From: Polynucleobacter sp. AP-Titi-500A-B4
GTDB taxonomy: Bacteria > Pseudomonadota > Gammaproteobacteria > Burkholderiales > Burkholderiaceae
DNA: 64,000 nt
Assembly (NCBI RefSeq): GCF_018688095.1
Contig: NZ_CP061311.1
Location: 1,582,120-1,646,119 of the forward strand
Direction of reading: 5' to 3'
Shown: one piece after another, positions 37,768-46,452 of the stretch
How positions within the stretch are numbered: the first letter of the stretch is position 1
How the letters are laid out: every line of letters starts with the position of its first letter
The notes under the pieces: model-generated
Seen by the model: the letters and a program-made list of their open reading frames with translations, nothing else
Told to the model about the DNA's origin: nothing
Databases searched by the model: none
Translations under genes and position numbers: made by a program

Positions 37768-39241
37768 GATCCTGATTGTTGGCGCCGGCATAGGAGGGCT
37801 CACTGCCGCCCTTGAGCTTGCGCATCGCGGTCTAGATGTCACTGTATTAGAAAAGAGCGATGCTCCTGGTGGAAAGATTCGCACCATTAAAGTAAATGAG
37901 GCGGCAATTGATTCTGGACCAACCGTCTTTACGATGCGCTGGATTTTCGAACAACTCTTTGCTGACTGTGGTGAAAGTTTTTCTGCAGAGTTTGAATTAG
38001 AAGCACTCGATATCCTTGCCCGTCATAGCTGGGGAGAAGCCCCGCTCGATCTCTATGCCAATACCCAGAAGAGTGCTGACGCGATTGGCCAATTTGCCGG
38101 TGCTAGGCAGGCTCAATTATTTTTAGAATTCTGCAAAACGGCCAAAAAGGTATATGAAACACTGAATGGGCCATTTATCGAATCGCCTCGCCCAAATTTG
38201 CTAGGCATGATGTCATCTCTAGGAGTAACAAAGGGCAAAGTACTTTGGGATATTGGGCCGTTTAGCAATCTTTGGTCCTCATTAGCAAGCTATTTCCCAG
38301 ACCCACGATTGCATCAATTGTTTGGTCGCTATGCAACCTACTGTGGATCATCTCCATACCTGGCGCCAGCCACGCTCATGTTAATTGCTGAAGTAGAAAT
38401 GAAGGGAGTATGGTCAATTAAAGGCGGCATGACCAAGATTCCAGAAGTGATTGCGCGCTTAGCCCAGAAAAAAGGTTGCCACTTTCAATATGGGGCTGAG
38501 GTTCAGTCTCTACAATTTTCAGGCGCAAAAGTAAGTGGCGTTCAACTCACCTCAGGGGAGGTGATTGGGTGTGATTTCCTCATCTTTAATGGTGATATCA
38601 AGGCTCTACAACGTGGCTTACTAGGCGAGAAGGCAAACACTGCAATTCCTCAAAGCTTAAAACAAACCGATTCACTTTCTGCAGTTACTTGGTCTATGCG
38701 CGTCAGGGCCTCAGGCTTTCCTCTGGTAAGGCATAACGTATTTTTCAATCAGCCCTACCAAAGTGAATTTACAGATATCTTTGAGAAACAGAAACTTCCA
38801 GAAAGTCCAACGGTCTATATTTGCGCTCAAGATAGAACCGATTTTGCAAACCAAACTAATGACTATGAGAGACTTTTTTGCTTAGTCAATGCACCGGCTA
38901 ATGGTGATAATCAATTTGATGATGAGGAAATAGAACGATGCGAACAAAAAGCTTTTTCACTCATGCGCCAGTATGGCCTTCAACTACAGGATGCGCAGAT
39001 TATGAGGACATCCCCTCACGAATTTACCAAACTATTTCCGGGACGCGGTGGAGCTCTTTATGGTCAAGCAACCCACGGCTGGATGAGCTCCTTTCAACGG
39101 CTCGGCTCTCAGTCTCAAATTCCGAATCTTCTCCTAGCGGGAGGCAGCACTCATCCGGGGCCGGGAGTGCCCATGGCAGCAATGTCAGGACGATTGGCGG
39201 CCGCAACGCTGATGGCACACCTCGGTTTGACCAAGCGGTAG
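37751..39241 (+). CDS. crtD: 1-hydroxycarotenoid 3,4-desaturase CrtD
   Basis: The 496-residue FAD protein has ILIVGAGIGGLTAALELAHRG at its N-terminus, IDSGPTVFTMRW, and LLLAGGSTHPGPGVPMAAMSGR at its C-terminus, as in CrtI-type desaturases. Position between crtA and crtC identifies it as CrtD, which desaturates hydroxyneurosporene-type intermediates. Its tail overlaps the crtC reading frame (see the crtC entry). Confidence 0.92.
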   Translation: MSTSPKILIVGAGIGGLTAALELAHRGLDVTVLEKSDAPGGKIRTIKVNEAAIDSGPTVFTMRWIFEQLFADCGESFSAEFELEALDILARHSWGEAPLDLYANTQKSADAIGQFAGARQAQLFLEFCKTAKKVYETLNGPFIESPRPNLLGMMSSLGVTKGKVLWDIGPFSNLWSSLASYFPDPRLHQLFGRYATYCGSSPYLAPATLMLIAEVEMKGVWSIKGGMTKIPEVIARLAQKKGCHFQYGAEVQSLQFSGAKVSGVQLTSGEVIGCDFLIFNGDIKALQRGLLGEKANTAIPQSLKQTDSLSAVTWSMRVRASGFPLVRHNVFFNQPYQSEFTDIFEKQKLPESPTVYICAQDRTDFANQTNDYERLFCLVNAPANGDNQFDDEEIERCEQKAFSLMRQYGLQLQDAQIMRTSPHEFTKLFPGRGGALYGQATHGWMSSFQRLGSQSQIPNLLLAGGSTHPGPGVPMAAMSGRLAAATLMAHLGLTKR

Positions 39242-40167
39242 ATCCCGGTAATTATCTCTGGTGGTATATCGATGGCCTCAGTGATGATGGGCAATATGGC
39301 TTTAGCATCATTGCATTCGTAGGCAGTGTCTTCTCGCCCTATTACGCGTGGGCTAATAAAAGAAAACTGGCGCCTGCCGATGACTACTGCGCCATCAATG
39401 TCGCGCTTTATACCCCCTCAAAAAAATACTGGACGATGACAGAGCGTGGTCAAAATGCTGTCGAGAGATCAGCCCATCAATTTACGGTTGGTCCCAGTCA
39501 TCTCCGCTGGGAAAATAATGTGTTAACGATTGAGATTAATGAGCGTGCTCCACTATTAGGCAAAAAGGTTCAAGGAAAGATCAAAGTATTTCCTGAGCAA
39601 GTCTTTAATCAAGTGGTAGCACTCGATGATCATGGAAAACATCGCTGGGGGCCTATCGCACCCTCAGCAAGAGTGGAAGTGAGCTTCACGAACCCTGCGC
39701 TTCAGTGGCAAGGAAATGCTTATTTTGATTCTAATGAAGGTGATGAGGCCATTAGCAAGCCTTTTAGTGATTGGGATTGGTCAAGAGCACACCTTAAAGA
39801 TGGTAGTACTGCAGTCATCTATGACGTTAGACAAAAGAACGGCAATGAACGCATCATTGCTAGCAAATTTAATACAGATGGCACCGTTGAGTCATTTATA
39901 GCGCCAGAAAGAGTTTTACTTCGCAAAACCGGCTGGGGTATACAGCGCAATATGCGCTCTGAAGATCAGGGGGATAAACCCAATGTTGCCCTACTAGGCA
40001 CCTTTGAAGATACCCCGTTTTATGCGCGCTCCATGATCAAGTCACACTTACTCGGCGAAGAGGTCATTTCAATGCATGAGACCCTCAATGTGAAACGTTT
40101 AGAGTCCAATATTGTGCAATTGATGCTGCCCTGGAGAATGCCCAGAAACCCAACTAGACTGTTCTGA
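39193..40167 (+). CDS. crtC: Carotenoid 1,2-hydratase CrtC (start uncertain)
   Basis: Family similarity begins at PRFDQAVDPG and continues with LWWYIDGLSDDGQYGFSII and FVGSVFSPYYAWA, the CrtC signature; about 315 residues are CrtC-like. The hydratase adds water to neurosporene or lycopene ends. No ATG, GTG or TTG exists in frame between 38938 and the conserved domain. I give the ATT at 39193, preceded by AGGA, as a possible start inside crtD. The only canonical choice is ATG 38938, which adds 85 residues that look like an out-of-frame reading of crtD. A frameshift or error in this overlap is also possible. Confidence 0.75.
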   Translation: MGGRNADGTPRFDQAVDPGNYLWWYIDGLSDDGQYGFSIIAFVGSVFSPYYAWANKRKLAPADDYCAINVALYTPSKKYWTMTERGQNAVERSAHQFTVGPSHLRWENNVLTIEINERAPLLGKKVQGKIKVFPEQVFNQVVALDDHGKHRWGPIAPSARVEVSFTNPALQWQGNAYFDSNEGDEAISKPFSDWDWSRAHLKDGSTAVIYDVRQKNGNERIIASKFNTDGTVESFIAPERVLLRKTGWGIQRNMRSEDQGDKPNVALLGTFEDTPFYARSMIKSHLLGEEVISMHETLNVKRLESNIVQLMLPWRMPRNPTRLF

Positions 40168-40188
40168 ATTGACTGCGTTGAGATTTGC

Positions 40189-41247
40189 TTAATGCTGAGC
40201 CAGTGAGTTGAAGGACTGCACTTTACGACGCTCAATCTTTTCCATCAGACCAACAACCCATATCAACCTATCCTCTACTGAACCACTATAGTGAGCATAA
40301 GGGGCTTCCGGCTCGACCGAGTCAACTAAAAATTGAATGGATGGAATTTTGCTGAGGCTATGATTTAGTTTCGCGCTATAAACGGTCGATTGCAGTGACT
40401 TTAATAACAGCAATATCTTTTTTCGCTTAGAAACGACTGCCCGCTGACTAATGCTATCAAGTCCTTGGCGCTCAATCTGCCGACTAATTTCAGAATAAAT
40501 TAAACTCGCAGCAGAAATAGCCGAGCGGCAATTACGCGGTAAGCCAACCACACCATATGAGGCACGCTCATACATCTCATCTGCATGAGATATGAGTCTT
40601 TGAATCACTCTTGAGATGGCATCGTTAAATACTGGATTTTGTAACCAAGCGTCTGGATCAATGTTCTCAGCCTCAAGCCATTCTCTTGGTAAATATAAGC
40701 GTTGATTTCTAGCATCTTCACCGACATCTCTTGCGATATTGGTCAGTTGCATCGCTAGGCCTAACTCGCAAGCCCGCTCCAATATCTCTCGGTCACGAAC
40801 CCCCATGATGAGCGTCATCATGGCGCCTACTGTCGAGGCAACTCTTGCCGCATAGTCACACAACTCATCAATGGTTTGGTATTGACGACCAGCCCGATCC
40901 CATCTGAAACCTTCAACCAAGGCCTCCAGGATGTCCCGCGGAATTAAAAAGCGCTCCACCACAATCGCAAGCGCTCTATCCGCCGGAATATCTACTGGAT
41001 TATTTTCATAAATACGATCTAGGCGATATTCAATTTGCTTAATGACATCGTCAGGAGCATGCTGGTCATCAACCATGTCATCTAGCAGGCGACAAAAGGC
41101 GTATAAGGCAATGGCTGAATCACGTATTTTGCTCGGCAGAATTCTGGCGGCGGAGAAAAAGGATTTAGAACCATCCCGCATGAGGGCTTCGCAAGTCTCT
41201 AGATCAACCTGAAACCCATATTCAGAGGTAATGGCTCTATCAATCAT
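40189..41247 (-). CDS. crtB: Phytoene synthase CrtB
   Basis: A 352-residue squalene/phytoene-synthase family protein; the first aspartate motif is CRLLDDMVDD near residue 55, and the second LTNIARDVGEDARNQRLYLP near 170. It joins two GGPP molecules to phytoene. It overlaps crtI by 8 bases and ends the superoperon, convergent with crtC. Confidence 0.95.
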   Translation of the reverse strand: MIDRAITSEYGFQVDLETCEALMRDGSKSFFSAARILPSKIRDSAIALYAFCRLLDDMVDDQHAPDDVIKQIEYRLDRIYENNPVDIPADRALAIVVERFLIPRDILEALVEGFRWDRAGRQYQTIDELCDYAARVASTVGAMMTLIMGVRDREILERACELGLAMQLTNIARDVGEDARNQRLYLPREWLEAENIDPDAWLQNPVFNDAISRVIQRLISHADEMYERASYGVVGLPRNCRSAISAASLIYSEISRQIERQGLDSISQRAVVSKRKKILLLLKSLQSTVYSAKLNHSLSKIPSIQFLVDSVEPEAPYAHYSGSVEDRLIWVVGLMEKIERRKVQSFNSLAQH

Positions 41248-42826
41248 GATTTGAGAGTATTTTTGCCGGTGTCATCAGCGAATCTAAGGCTTTGGCAGAA
41301 GACAATACCCCTGGTATTCCAGCGCCAGGATGCGTACTCGCACCAACCATGTAAAGACCTTCAATATCTTCACTACGATTGTGTGGTCGGAACCACGCAC
41401 TCTGAGTGAGCAGTGGCTCAAGACCAAAGGCTGCGCCTTTATAAGAAAGCAAGCGATCCTGGAAATCTTGAGGTGTCATGACAAAGGATTCAACTACGTT
41501 CTCCTCCAGACCAGGAAGAACAGTCTCGCCTAACATCTTCGAGATTGATTTTCTATAAGACTCCGCCTCCTCACTCCAATCCGTTCCGCTATCAAGATGA
41601 GGCACTGGTGATAAGACATAAAAAGTGTCGCAACCTTCTGGAGCCAAACTCGGATCTGTCGCTGTAGGGCGGTGCAGATAAAGACTGAAGTCTTTTGCCA
41701 AATGGTGACGCTTGAAAATATCATCTAATAATTCTTTATAACGCTCACCCAATAGCATCATGTGGTGCGGGACTTCTGGGTACTGTTTTTTTGTCCCGAA
41801 ATACCAGACAAATAGACTCATGGAGTACTTGCCGTTTTCAATTTTCTTATCTGTCCAGACCTGTCGATACTCTGGATCGATCAGATTTTTATAGGTCCAA
41901 GCAGTATCTGCATTCGATACCACCTTATTGGCGAACAGCACATCGCCATTTTCCAAGGTCACCCCAGTCACCTTATTGTCAACAATATTGATTTTCTTGA
42001 CGGTACTCGCATAACGTATGGTGACACCTAAGCCTTTTAATAATCCAACTAGACCTTTAATGATGGAGCCAGTCCCACCCATGGCTGAGTGCACACCCCA
42101 CTTACGCTCAAGTGAGTTAATCAGTGCATAAGCAGAACTTACTGAAAATGGATTGCCGCCAATCAGCAATGGATGAAAGCTCATCACTTCACGCAGTTGG
42201 GGATCCTTAATATACTTAGCCACCAAGCTGTATAAATTATTCCAAGCACGCATCTTGATCAAGTTGGGCATTGCTTTTACTAGATCTTTGACGCTATCAA
42301 ATGCGACATCGCCTAGGTCTTCAAAGGCCAGCTTGTAACAACTTTCAGCCTCATCTAAAAATCGTAAATAACCCGGCAAGTCTTTTGGACTAAATTTGGC
42401 GACCTCTGCTTTCATACGCTCTAAATCGCCGGTGTAGTTAAAAACACGTCCATCAGCAAAGCGAATTTGATAGAAAGGATCCATCGCCCGAAGATCAACA
42501 TCATCCGACATTTTTTTACCGCACATCTCCCACAATTCTTCTAAAAGAAATGGTGCTGTAATAATGGTTGGACCTGCATCGAATGTGAAGCCGTGGCGAC
42601 GATGAACGTAAGCACGCCCACCAGCACTACCAAGTCTCTCCAGAATTTGAACGTCGTATCCCTTTAGGGCCAATCGAATCGCAACAGCAAGACCACCAAA
42701 ACCTGCCCCGATTACTAATGCGCGCTCAGGATTATTAATGTGGCTGTAGGCCACCACATTTTCTGGGATCTTAAATTGATCAACCTGCTGATCCATCAGA
42801 GGCCCTTTGAATGAGATCTCTGCCAA
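41240..42826 (-). CDS. crtI: Phytoene desaturase CrtI
   Basis: The 528-residue FAD enzyme has ALVIGAGFGGLAVAIRLALKGY (in part) near residue 37, RHGFTFDAGPTIITAP, and YMVGASTHPGAGIPGVLSSAK at the C-terminus. It carries out the phytoene-to-neurosporene (or lycopene) steps. It follows pufC by 27 bases, so it is likely read from the puf transcript, an arrangement that joins carotenoid and reaction-centre synthesis. Confidence 0.95.
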   Translation of the reverse strand: MAEISFKGPLMDQQVDQFKIPENVVAYSHINNPERALVIGAGFGGLAVAIRLALKGYDVQILERLGSAGGRAYVHRRHGFTFDAGPTIITAPFLLEELWEMCGKKMSDDVDLRAMDPFYQIRFADGRVFNYTGDLERMKAEVAKFSPKDLPGYLRFLDEAESCYKLAFEDLGDVAFDSVKDLVKAMPNLIKMRAWNNLYSLVAKYIKDPQLREVMSFHPLLIGGNPFSVSSAYALINSLERKWGVHSAMGGTGSIIKGLVGLLKGLGVTIRYASTVKKINIVDNKVTGVTLENGDVLFANKVVSNADTAWTYKNLIDPEYRQVWTDKKIENGKYSMSLFVWYFGTKKQYPEVPHHMMLLGERYKELLDDIFKRHHLAKDFSLYLHRPTATDPSLAPEGCDTFYVLSPVPHLDSGTDWSEEAESYRKSISKMLGETVLPGLEENVVESFVMTPQDFQDRLLSYKGAAFGLEPLLTQSAWFRPHNRSEDIEGLYMVGASTHPGAGIPGVLSSAKALDSLMTPAKILSNHD

Positions 42827-42853
42827 TCCAATGGATTGGCAGAGGGTTGATCA

Positions 42854-43897
42854 TTAGTTTTTAGCAATTTGATTACCATCTTTTGGCTTGCCACTATTAG
42901 GGGCAAGGAAGGGGTAATCCTGCAACATGCTCTTACCTAATAGCGGCTTATTGACACCTTGATGGCAAGTAGCGCAATTGGCTTTACCAACATCACCATC
43001 TGGGCCCTTGCGGTTATCAGGTGATACAGCAGCCAATGGGGATATAAATGTTGTATTGACATCTTTGAGCATCTGAATACCATGCCAAGCTTGAATACGC
43101 TGTGGAGTGCTCTGCTCCCAACTATTAAAGGCTCGACTGTTGTGACAGAAAGTGCAATTCACTCCGAGCGAATGAGACATGTGAGACATCACACCATAAA
43201 CATTTTCCGTAGTTTGCAAAGTGGCTTTATGTCCAGTTGGCAAAGCAGTATCACCAATAACGCGTGCAGCAGTTGCATTAGAGATAAAGTAACTTGCGAA
43301 GGGCTGATTAGGCAATGATGAGTAGCCATTCGTCTTTAAGGCATCGTTTTGACCGTTAGTGTTACCTAACATATTGCCACCCCGCTTTTCAACAGGATTG
43401 AACCAAACATTTTGCGGAATATTATTGCCACGGTGACAGGTGTAGCACGTAACTCCAGTGGTTTTAACGTGATCGCCCCAGTTACCATTAATACTTTGAT
43501 TCATTTGAATCATTCTTCTGGCAACCGTTTTGGTATACAGAGAATCATCGGCAAAATTTGCGACGTTGTGGCAATAAGCACATCCCTGATTAGGCGCAAC
43601 CCAGGAAGTCATTGACACCATGAATGCGCCAAACTGTGCGGTACTGAGATTACCTAAGACTTTGACGTTTTTATAAACTGCGCTTGCTTTAGGGCCGTCC
43701 GGTGAAGAAGGCATTGGCGGCGGCAATTCATTCAGCTTAGCTAGCTGCTCAACGGTACGTGGATTATTCACCTGATCCATACCAGTGCCACGAAAACCTG
43801 TTTGCTTAGATTCGATTGGCGGTCTTTCACATGCCGTCAATAACAGCATTGCAAAGATACTCAATACGAGTGCAATTTTTTGAGTCCAATGTTTCAT
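42854..43897 (-). CDS. pufC: Tetrahaem reaction-centre cytochrome c subunit PufC
   Basis: The 347-residue protein has a lipoprotein signal with LLLTAC (Cys23) and four haem motifs: CAYCH (106-110), CYTCH (151-155), CTFCH (248-252) and CATCH (308-312). Methionine ligands are present before each of the first three. It re-reduces the special pair from the periplasm and is lipid-anchored there. Its start overlaps the pufM stop by 1 base (TAATG). Confidence 0.96.
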   Translation of the reverse strand: MKHWTQKIALVLSIFAMLLLTACERPPIESKQTGFRGTGMDQVNNPRTVEQLAKLNELPPPMPSSPDGPKASAVYKNVKVLGNLSTAQFGAFMVSMTSWVAPNQGCAYCHNVANFADDSLYTKTVARRMIQMNQSINGNWGDHVKTTGVTCYTCHRGNNIPQNVWFNPVEKRGGNMLGNTNGQNDALKTNGYSSLPNQPFASYFISNATAARVIGDTALPTGHKATLQTTENVYGVMSHMSHSLGVNCTFCHNSRAFNSWEQSTPQRIQAWHGIQMLKDVNTTFISPLAAVSPDNRKGPDGDVGKANCATCHQGVNKPLLGKSMLQDYPFLAPNSGKPKDGNQIAKN

Positions 43898-44895
43898 TAT
43901 TTGTCCCCTTTAGCTACTGGGGCTGCCGGTGCTTTTAAAGCTGGATCAGCTACAGTCCCATAAATTGCTGGATAAGCAGGGGCAATATTGTGTTTGACAC
44001 CCCATAAATACCAGTTATCCACTACCGTACCTGTTAACAAAATTCCAATGCCACCTGTGAGTGGAGTTAACACCGCAAACCACCAGGCCCAACGGTGAAT
44101 CGATTCCATCGTGGCATTAAAGCCCATGGTCCATCTCCAGAACAAGGCAGCACGTTCTGATGCAGTACCTCGATCCACAATCTGCTCGATCTCCCTTTCG
44201 CCACCAAAACGACTTACTGCAAGAATGGTTGCGCCGTGCATTGCAAATAGGAGAACCGAGCCATACAGAAAAACAATAGAGAGCATATGAAATGGGTTGT
44301 AAAACAAGTTTCCATAGCGAATGGAAAACGCTGACACCCAATCCAAGTGAGAAAAGATTCCAAAAGGAACGCCTTCACTCCAACTACCCATTAATACTGG
44401 ACGAATTAAGCCAAGCACTAAAAATAACCAAATTGCAGAGGCGAATGCCCAAGGTACATGAGTACCCATACCTAAGGCTTGTGCCCTACGGAAAGTACGT
44501 AGCCACCACAACATAATGGAGATCGTTGTGAATAATCCAACGATTAGCCACCAACCACCTTCATTCATTGGTGGAAAGGTAAGCCCATACTTTGGTGAAG
44601 GTGCATCCAGCGACAACCAAAACAGTTTTTTCACAAATTGCAGTGGATTCCAGTTCACCTGCGCCAGCATGTTCATACCAATAATGAAAAAGGCGGTCAT
44701 GCCAAACATCAGTGACGCAACACCAAGACGCCCAAGGTACACAGGGCCGAGTTGTGCATTACCGATGCGGCCCATCAAGTGACTAAAACCAATCGTTTTC
44801 GTTCTCTCGCGCATATCGTATGCGTTGATTGGAACGCCATGACTAGCGGGACCAGTTACTTGCGTTTGTGTAAATAGATTTTGATATTCCATCAT
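43897..44895 (-). CDS. pufM: Reaction-centre M subunit PufM
   Basis: A 332-residue, five-helix protein with the pattern SIRYGNLFYNPFHMLSIVFLYGSVLLFAMHGATILAV (read in parts), including the special-pair histidine, and the C-terminal MESIHRWAWWFAVL iron-site region. It pairs with PufL to bind the cofactors. The first codons are MMEYQN; either Met may be used. It lies 28 bases after pufL. Confidence 0.97.
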   Translation of the reverse strand: MMEYQNLFTQTQVTGPASHGVPINAYDMRERTKTIGFSHLMGRIGNAQLGPVYLGRLGVASLMFGMTAFFIIGMNMLAQVNWNPLQFVKKLFWLSLDAPSPKYGLTFPPMNEGGWWLIVGLFTTISIMLWWLRTFRRAQALGMGTHVPWAFASAIWLFLVLGLIRPVLMGSWSEGVPFGIFSHLDWVSAFSIRYGNLFYNPFHMLSIVFLYGSVLLFAMHGATILAVSRFGGEREIEQIVDRGTASERAALFWRWTMGFNATMESIHRWAWWFAVLTPLTGGIGILLTGTVVDNWYLWGVKHNIAPAYPAIYGTVADPALKAPAAPVAKGDK

Positions 44896-44923
44896 GCTCT
44901 CCGCATTTTCAATTGAGCTAAAA

Positions 44924-45748
44924 CTATCCCCAGATTGGCAGGTTCAACCACCATGTCCACCACTCTGGCCATCCTTTAGTCCAAAATGGTCCACTAATCA
45001 CAATACATACAGCACTCCAAAAGACTGCTGCTAAAGCTAAAAATAGGCCTAAACGGTGGATACCTAATGTGCCCACGGAGTAGCCAACAATATCCCTAAA
45101 GAAAGTATCTTCATGTTCTGGTGTTCTGACTGTCTGACCAGGCTGAGGATTGGTTGAAGACAAAATCAAGGCGCCATGCAGTGCGAGCGCTAATGTTGTT
45201 GTAAAGAATAGAGTCACTGCAATCATGTGTGCAGGGTTGTAATGGAAGTGCAAATACTGATAACCCGTATTCGAGACCCAATCTAAGTGACTTAAAATGC
45301 CATAAGGGAAACCATAATGCCAAGCACCCATGAGGATTGGTCTGATAACGACTAATGTGAAGTAGGCAAAGATCGCCATACTAAAAGCAGCTGGTACATG
45401 AAGGCCCATTCCTAACTTGCGGGAGATTTCTACTTCTCGCATAGCCCATGACCCAAAAGCACCTAGCGCACAGATAGTGATGAGCTGCCATAATCCGCCC
45501 TCCATCATCGGCGCGACCCCTAGGCCATATTTCAGATCCGGCGGAGCGATATTAATTTGCCAGATATTCCACACCCCAACTTGAGATGTGCCCCATAGAA
45601 TCATCGCGGTACCTAAGAATGCAAAAAAGATGGTTGTGACACCAAAAAATCCGACATAAAAAGGACCTACCCAGAAATCAAAAAGATCTCCACCAATGAG
45701 GGTTCCACCGCGAACGCGGTATTTCTTTTCAAAGTTGAGCATGGCCAT
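44924..45748 (-). CDS. pufL: Reaction-centre L subunit PufL
   Basis: The 274-residue protein begins MAMLNFEKKYRVRGGTLIGG and has WVSNTGYQYLHFHYNPAHMIAVT, with the special-pair histidine, and the LGIHRLGLFLALAAVF helix. It is a standard proteobacterial L subunit. A TAGGAG site precedes the ATG. A strong hairpin lies upstream between pufA and pufL. Confidence 0.97.
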   Translation of the reverse strand: MAMLNFEKKYRVRGGTLIGGDLFDFWVGPFYVGFFGVTTIFFAFLGTAMILWGTSQVGVWNIWQINIAPPDLKYGLGVAPMMEGGLWQLITICALGAFGSWAMREVEISRKLGMGLHVPAAFSMAIFAYFTLVVIRPILMGAWHYGFPYGILSHLDWVSNTGYQYLHFHYNPAHMIAVTLFFTTTLALALHGALILSSTNPQPGQTVRTPEHEDTFFRDIVGYSVGTLGIHRLGLFLALAAVFWSAVCIVISGPFWTKGWPEWWTWWLNLPIWG

Positions 45749-45766
45749 TTTGTGCTCCTAACATAA

Positions 45767-45781
45767 TGAGAATATTTCTCA
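45767..45781 (-). other. Short hairpin before pufL
   Basis: TGAGAA-N3-TTCTCA forms a six-base stem between the pufA-pufL hairpin and the pufL ribosome site. It may add to transcript processing control. Confidence 0.35.
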
Positions 45782-45797
45782 AAATTAATTAATCGTA

Positions 45798-45833
45798 CGT
45801 AGACGAATAACTATCTCTAGCAATTCGTCTACG
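45798..45833 (-). other. pufA-pufL intercistronic mRNA hairpin
   Basis: Arms CGTAGACGAAT and ATTCGTCTACG pair perfectly over 11 bases; the inner part can extend with CTA-GAGA-TAG, a GNRA-type tetraloop. In Rhodobacter a hairpin at this place protects pufBA mRNA from decay and lets LH1 be made in excess over the reaction centre. No T run follows, so it is not a terminator. Confidence 0.75.
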
Positions 45834-45847
45834 GTTTGTACCTCTAA

Positions 45848-46024
45848 TTACTTCTTCGCTGCTGCAATTGCTGCTTTGTACTGCTCCTGACTCATTCCAT
45901 CCAACCATTTGTACTGAGCAGTGCTCAATAAAATGAGATGAATCATGGCCGCCAAAGCAAAGAGAAAAACGCCCTGTGCAACCATCGCACGTAACGGGTC
46001 GTATAACTTCCATACTCTCCACAT
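45848..46024 (-). CDS. pufA: LH1 alpha peptide PufA
   Basis: A 58-residue light-harvesting alpha polypeptide: MWRVWKLYDPLRAMVAQG at the N-terminus, one helix with the bacteriochlorophyll-ligand histidine in AAMIHLILL, and a tryptophan 11 residues later (QYKW), which in LH1 bonds the C3-acetyl group. An AGGAGA site precedes the ATG. It follows the 73-codon ORF by 10 bases, not pufB directly. Confidence 0.95.
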   Translation of the reverse strand: MWRVWKLYDPLRAMVAQGVFLFALAAMIHLILLSTAQYKWLDGMSQEQYKAAIAAAKK

Positions 46025-46034
46025 AATATTTCTC

Positions 46035-46256
46035 CTAATTTAAGTAAGACATAAAACTGTAAACGCCTGACTCAACTGACTTAAAAAATGATCCGCCGTC
46101 AGATTCCGAAAATAACCAGCTTTTTTGGGAGGCAGGTAACACAACCAAAATGAGGGCAACTACAAAGATCACCACATAACTAATTAAAAAAATGAACTTG
46201 AAGGACATGGTGTCCTGAAGGTCATGTTTGTTCATTAAATCTGTATTGGTCTTCAT
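46035..46256 (-). CDS. Unknown membrane peptide between pufB and pufA, 73 aa
   Basis: I do not recognise this protein. Its polar N-terminus (MKTNTDLMNKHDLQDT) is followed by one strong membrane helix at about 18-43 (FKFIFLISYVVIFVVALILV) and a 30-residue tail with PASQKSWLF and serine/aromatic residues. No histidine lies in the helix, so it should not bind bacteriochlorophyll as alpha or beta do; the LILVVLPASQKSWL part faintly recalls the alpha tail. A strong AAGGAG site stands 8 bases before the ATG. It is 49 bases after pufB and 10 before pufA, so it must be transcribed with the antenna genes. A PufX-, PufY- or protein-W-like role in RC-LH1 is an inference from position. Confidence 0.85.
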   Translation of the reverse strand: MKTNTDLMNKHDLQDTMSFKFIFLISYVVIFVVALILVVLPASQKSWLFSESDGGSFFKSVESGVYSFMSYLN

Positions 46257-46305
46257 AAGAATTACTCCTTTTAGCTGAGCTATTTACTATGTACTTACTA
46301 CTGCA

Positions 46306-46452
46306 TCAAAAGAACCATGGACGCCAAGCCCATACAAGTATGTGCGCGACGACTGCGATAGCAACAAACCCCAAAAGACCTTGCACATAAAATGCATGGA
46401 ATTCTTGAGCCTCTGCATCGGTAAGCCCAGATATAGATCTGTTTTCACTCAT
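46306..46452 (-). CDS. pufB: LH1 beta peptide PufB
   Basis: A 48-residue beta polypeptide: SISGLTDAEAQEFHAFYVQG, then a helix with the ligand histidine in VVAHILVWAWRPW; the tryptophan 9 residues after the histidine is the usual LH1 acetyl contact. An AGGAGT site precedes the ATG. Confidence 0.95.
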   Translation of the reverse strand: MSENRSISGLTDAEAQEFHAFYVQGLLGFVAIAVVAHILVWAWRPWFF

